NCBI RefSeq assembly: GCF_040436345.1
Contig: NC_133235.1
Span: 17,198,660-17,262,659, forward strand
DNA length: 64,000 nt
Source: Pagrus major
Taxonomy: Eukaryota; Chordata; Actinopteri; Spariformes; Sparidae
Reading direction: 5' to 3'
This document shows positions 59,867-64,000 of this stretch, piece after piece. Under the pieces are notes generated by a model, which was given only the letters and a program-made list of their open reading frames with translations, was not told where the DNA came from and ran no database searches. Both the position numbers and the translations under genes were made by a program. How positions within the stretch are numbered: the stretch's first letter is position 1; each line of letters starts with the position of its first letter.

Positions 59867-62276
59867 ATGGGGAATAAACAGACCATCTTTTCGGCACAGC
59901 AGCTAGACGCCTATCAGGTTGGTGTCAATCCTGTTTCTGTTTGAATGAGACGATTAGCCTCAGTCACTCTAATGGTGCTTCTCTTATCAATACTAGCTAC
60001 CGGCATCTGTAAACAAGATTAACACACTTGTCAGACTAATTTGCATTTTTTTGTTTGATAACAAATTCCAGAGTCGTGTGCTGCACCTCTTCTATTTTTT
60101 TTTTGTCTTTGTCTTTGTCAGTCAATTCTTCAAGATATTAACAGGATGCATTAAGTTAAAGGTGCACTATGTAATTTTGGGGGAGACATTTCAATAAGAT
60201 GAGAGAGATCTTCCTTGACTGATATTTTAATGCCTAAAAAACTAAATAAACAAACTCTTGTTGTTTTCATGACTGAATAAACTGAATAAACACAATTTCA
60301 CACTGTTTTACTGTTTATATGTGGCAGACCCTGCCACCTTTCTTACTTCAGACAGTGTTCTGGGGACCTTATTTTCCTCTGAGAACAGCTGGTTTATTCA
60401 GTTATGGAAAAAATAAATATTTATGAGTTCGTATTATTACCTCATTAATATTGTAAATATTAAAAATCTGAGTTTGAATTTCTTCTCCAAAACTACATTG
60501 TGCTCATATTTTTAATCAAGCATTCAATTCTTACATATTGCACCTTTAACTATAAACCAATAATACAACAACATAATACTGCCATGGATAACTTTGCATA
60601 ATCACTTATTTCTGATATTTATACATTTTGTTGCCAATACATCTGTACTTTTTCTTGAGTAAAATGTTAAATGCATGACTTTTAATCCTACTGGAGTATT
60701 TTTATAGTGCGGTATTGCAATTATTACTTAAGTAAATTCTTCTTCCACCACCGCATCAAACAATTAAGTGCAGGTTCCACTTATTTCTGTTTGAGTGTAA
60801 GCATGTAAGAGAGTCATGTTCCTGGTTGTTTGTATTTATGTATGATGATGTGAATGTTCTGAGAAATATGCTTTACTTTGTAAGTTTTAACAGTGTGCAT
60901 GACTTTGTGATTAACTTTTATCTCAGGCAGTCCTTATACATGTGCTCTAATGTGTTTTTTAAGTGCTATGTCTGGTCTGATGCAGCAGTTCCCCCACCTG
61001 AGACAATAAACTAACCTCAAGCTTAAGCTTGATTTAGCAGCAGCAGACTGTTTGAACAGCTATATTTCAATATTTGTTGCAATAACTCCACTTTCCTGCC
61101 ATGATCTGATTGTATTTGCAGGACTGCACGTATTTTACAAGAAAAGAAATTCTGAGGTGAGCAATGTAACACTGATATCAAAACCGTACCATATTTTAAC
61201 ATATGTTGGAATCACTGGTGTAAAACAATTTCTGTTCTGCACGATAATATACTGTAACTCTAAACTACAGTATCATTACACCTGTGCTACTGTGGGGCTG
61301 GCTACCATTGAGATCACATGGTGTTTAAAATCTTTCTTTTTGAACTTTACTGCACTGAAACTTTCAGCGTTTTCACCGTTGAGCGCAATAGAGAAAAATA
61401 GCTTGCAGCTTAACAGGAGCTCTCTAAATGAACTTTCCTTAACTACCAAATGCCAATATAAAACACACAACTACATAACATAGACGATATCTTGTAATTT
61501 AATAGTAAAGTAAATTTTTTAAACCTTTCTCTAGGCTCTTCTACCGCTATCGGGATTTGGCACCGCAGCTCGTTCCTCTTGACTACACCAACCACCCAGA
61601 TGTGAAGTTACCATATGAGCTGATTGGCAGCATGCCAGAACTGAAGGTAGACCCACTGGTCCACACACACCCGGCAGACCCGCTCTCTCCCTGTGTTCCC
61701 AATCCATAATTAATGGCCAACTAATCGACAGAATTCTTTGAAAGGTTATACGTTACCCGACTCCTTTAAACTTGAAGAATGCTGGTGAGTCTCTCGGGGC
61801 ACACTTGTTGGAAATGAGTCAATTATATGCCTCTTTACACAATGACAGCAAGGTAAGCATGTGTGTGAACATGCTAGTCACTGACATGTCCTGAGAAAGA
61901 GAGAGCGAGGCTGTAAAGATTATACTTTCCCTTGTGGTACTTAATCAGTCTAAATAATATTTTCTGTAGCTCACTTGAATTCTCATTAATAAACAAAAAT
62001 CAGACTAGAACATGAGATATAAACCAAACACAAACACACATTCGTGGAGCAGATGATGAACTGCACTAAATTGTTTACAGAAGTTTCGATCAGACTGTTA
62101 TGGACAAACTGGTGTCTTCTCTGTCCAGGACAACCCGTTTCGTCAGAGGATCGCTGAGGTTTTCTCCGAGGACGGTGAGGGGAACATGACACTGGACGAC
62201 TTCCTGGACATGTTTTCAGTCCTGAGTGAGATGGCTCCGCGTGACCTCAAGGCCTACTACGCTTTCAAAATTTACG
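59867..62276 (+). CDS. cib3: calcium and integrin-binding family member 3 (5' part)
   Basis: CIB3 is a small EF-hand protein. With CIB2 it binds TMC1/2 and supports the mechanotransduction channel of hair cells, notably vestibular ones. Coding exons seen are 59867-59917, 61122-61156, 61535-61646 and 62129-62276, all in phase, giving the first 115 residues plus one base of the next codon. The N-terminus [17 protein letters not shown] is the family start, with an N-myristoylation signal (MGNKQT). [55 protein letters not shown] and [20 protein letters not shown] match CIB3 rather than CIB2. The last visible exon ends at KIY before a GT donor. The calcium-binding EF hands (DFNNDD onward in the family) should lie past the right edge of the window; I did not find them by 64000. 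Exon 2 is only 35 bases. Confidence 0.93.
60156..60549. mobile_element. TTAA-flanked MITE, short copy of the 18772 family
   Basis: Left end TTAAAGGTGCACTATGTAA and right end TTACATATTGCACCTTTAA give a near-perfect 15-base inverted repeat bordered by TTAA. The interior (GTGGCAGACCCTGCCACC, TGTTCTGGGGACCTTATTTT, TAATATTGTAAATATTAAAA) matches the right half of the element at 18772-19728. It sits in cib3 intron 1. Confidence 0.85.
60640..60755 (-). repeat. interspersed repeat, AAGTACxTTTACTC family, copy 3 (reversed)
   Basis: Reading the minus strand gives GGTGGTGGAAGAAGAATTTA and then CTTAAGTAATAATTGC, the family's start, followed by ACTCCAGTAGG and TACTCAAGAAAAAGTACAG. This is a partial copy in cib3 intron 1. 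Confidence 0.5.
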
Positions 62277-62339
62277 GTAAAATATTCAAAGGAATGGTAC
62301 AATTAAAAAAAAAAGTTTTCCTTGTGTTTTATGTAGCTT

Positions 62340-62545
62340 TGTTTCAAGTCAGTTCAAGTCAAGTCAATTTAATTTAGCTTTATAGCGCCATACACAATTA
62401 AAGTTATCTCATTACACTTTTAATTGGAGCAGGTCAGAGACAGAGACCCAACTTTCTCCAATGAGCAAGTACTACAAGAAAAGGCTGCCTTTTAACAGGC
62501 AGAAACATCAGAGCAGACCCAGACTTAAGGTGGGGGGCCATCTGC
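62340..62545 (+). repeat. interspersed repeat of the TTTATAGCGCC type
   Basis: TCAAGTCAAGTCAATTTAAT is followed by CTTTATAGCGCCATACACAA, AAGTTATCTCATTACACTTT, CAGAGACCCAACTTTCTCC and ATGAGCAAGTACTACAAG. This order is familiar from a high-copy fish repeat. A short related piece lies at 26249-26300. It is located in the intron after the last visible cib3 exon. Confidence 0.6.
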
Positions 62546-64000
62546 CTTGATTAGTTGGGTTGAGAGAAGGAGAAAGATTGCTGCTTTGTTGTTGTTGCTT
62601 GGAGTCCCACACACCCAACTGTTGTGTATGAAGCAAAATTAACATATTTTTTTCTTTTAAATACCCTCTTGCTTTTGTTCACACCTCATTAAAACCCAAC
62701 ATGTGGAAAAGAATTGAAGTGGTACCTCTTCCCTCTGCCACAAACTGAGCTTGGACATTTGGTGAAGGTGACAAAATACAGAAATGAGCACAAAACATTG
62801 ATATTTTACCCTTTGTAAAAACTTCAATAACAGAAATCCAAACAGACTTATTTAGAATTTGGTCAGGGTGAAGCTGATGTGTACAAAGTGTGGTCAACAA
62901 CTATCATAGATATATCGTGTAGCTCATACATTTTCATGTGAATGTTCATTTTCAACAGATAATGTATGGTTTTCTGTGAAGGAATTACGTAGACAATAGT
63001 ATTTCACTATGTATAGCCCAATCAGAAAAGATTGCATCATGTAACCACCTTAATCGGAAGAGTCTGATCCAATCCAGCCTGATCTGAATGAATTGGGTGT
63101 AAACTTCTGATTATCCATTCAATAGGAAACTAATAGCAGCTTATAATCATGTAAATGCTTAATCCGATCATTTCTCTCTGGTTGCAATAAATATATTCAC
63201 TTTTATGTTCACCTCAACTGGGGCTAACATTAGGTGAAATTGCTTCCTGGAGGGACAGAAACATGGTGACAGCAAAACAGAGCTGGTCTGTGGCCGATGG
63301 AACTTTTTTTGTTGTAGATCTTAAAAGATTTGCATATTGTTGAACACCTCAGTGGTCGAAGGGCTCGAAATGAGTTGTTCGAACAAGATGATCCAAGGGG
63401 TATTCTACCAAACCGAGAAATATTGTTCCCAGCACACAATATCCGTCCATCTTGAGAATTCTTGAAAAATAACTTCTTCTTCTCCTTCTTCTTCTCCTGT
63501 TATATTTCTGGCTGATTAGATGCTTCACAGCGTGCAGAACCACTTTGCACGTCAAGTTGCATTCTGATCAAATGCTTTTGGCAGTGTGAACACAGGTGTT
63601 GTAGGATCACTATATTTAGCATCCATGTAAACAGTAAAGTTGAAATCTCTCATCTGTGATTTAAGTCTTTTTGCCTATGTAACCACCGCTATGTAACGTT
63701 AAGCAGGGCCTTAACTGTAACTGAAGAGCTAATATTTACCCATGTAAATTAAGCTCAAGATCATCTTTTTTAATTTTAACATAGTACATGCTTGTGAAAA
63801 GGGAGCGGGGTGAAGGGTTAGGAGCTGTAAGCATGACGGATGGTGCATAGGATGTTATAAATGATTAAGCAGCCCATTATAGAGGCAAAGAGCTTGTCAA
63901 AGCCCAGTTTGTGCTCAGCACCGGGGGTCCCCCCTAATTAACAAACGCTGACAGATGAAGAAGTTACATACACATGACCATGGTCGTGGGTCAAGGAAAC
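62546..64000 (+). other. cib3 intron running to the window edge
   Basis: I searched this stretch for the next CIB3 exon (family sequence DFNNDDYICAWDLEQ) and did not find it. It contains AT-rich sequence and a GAA/CTT-rich run near 63473-63499. Confidence 0.5.

Noticed and set aside
61052-61483. 143-aa plus-strand open frame
   Set aside because: It only overlaps the 35-base cib3 exon 2. The remainder is intron with no motif.
1-64000. LTR retroelement, endogenous retrovirus, Polinton, CRISPR, rRNA or tRNA gene
   Set aside because: I looked for paired long terminal repeats, polymerase or capsid-like frames, direct-repeat arrays and cloverleaf-like sequence, and saw none that could be supported.

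Overview
The window is nuclear DNA of a ray-finned (probably percomorph) fish. Genes are split by many GT-AG introns, the intergenic DNA is AT-rich, and it is strewn with short TTAA- or 8-bp-duplicating MITEs and other interspersed repeats typical of teleosts. Proteins read as clear fish orthologues of vertebrate families. No rRNA, tRNA or CRISPR was recognised. All gene models were built by eye from reading frame, splice consensus and remembered family sequences. In all six complete models with a recognised family, every exon junction keeps phase to the stop.

Layout. 1-5.2 kb: intergenic, with a LINE-like remnant and a minisatellite-like stretch. 6.56-18.35 kb (-): ranbp3, 17 coding exons, 519 aa. 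18.4-28.3 kb: mostly MITEs and tandem repeats, plus a possible unrecognised gene end (19.76-20.99 kb, -) that would encode a single-pass membrane protein tail. 28.3-30.8 kb (+): a CC chemokine. 35.2-38.6 kb (-): nim1k, an AMPK-related kinase. 41.7-47.4 kb (+): pinhead. 49.07-51.29 kb (+): admp. 52.73-57.20 kb (-): an SLC1-family glutamate transporter. 59.87 kb to beyond the right edge (+): cib3, of which the first four coding exons are visible.

The main functional story is the head-to-tail pair pinhead-admp. A secreted cysteine-rich antagonist and the BMP-like ligand it is known to restrain lie 1.7 kb apart on the same strand, an old linkage reported in several animal groups. The spacer carries CCAAT boxes, a T-box-like half site and a TATA box just before admp. 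The other genes are single-function neighbours: nuclear export cofactor, chemokine, kinase, transporter and hair-cell calcium sensor. I see no operon-like or shared-pathway link among them.

Points worth a second look: a Thr in place of the sodium-binding Asn in the NMDGT motif of the SLC1 protein; a CaaX box at the end of Nim1k; a three-fold internal repeat in Pinhead; the unidentified 3-exon minus-strand gene; and a 342-bp element made of inverted copies of one 15-mer around a telomere-like core, flanked by a 9-bp target duplication.
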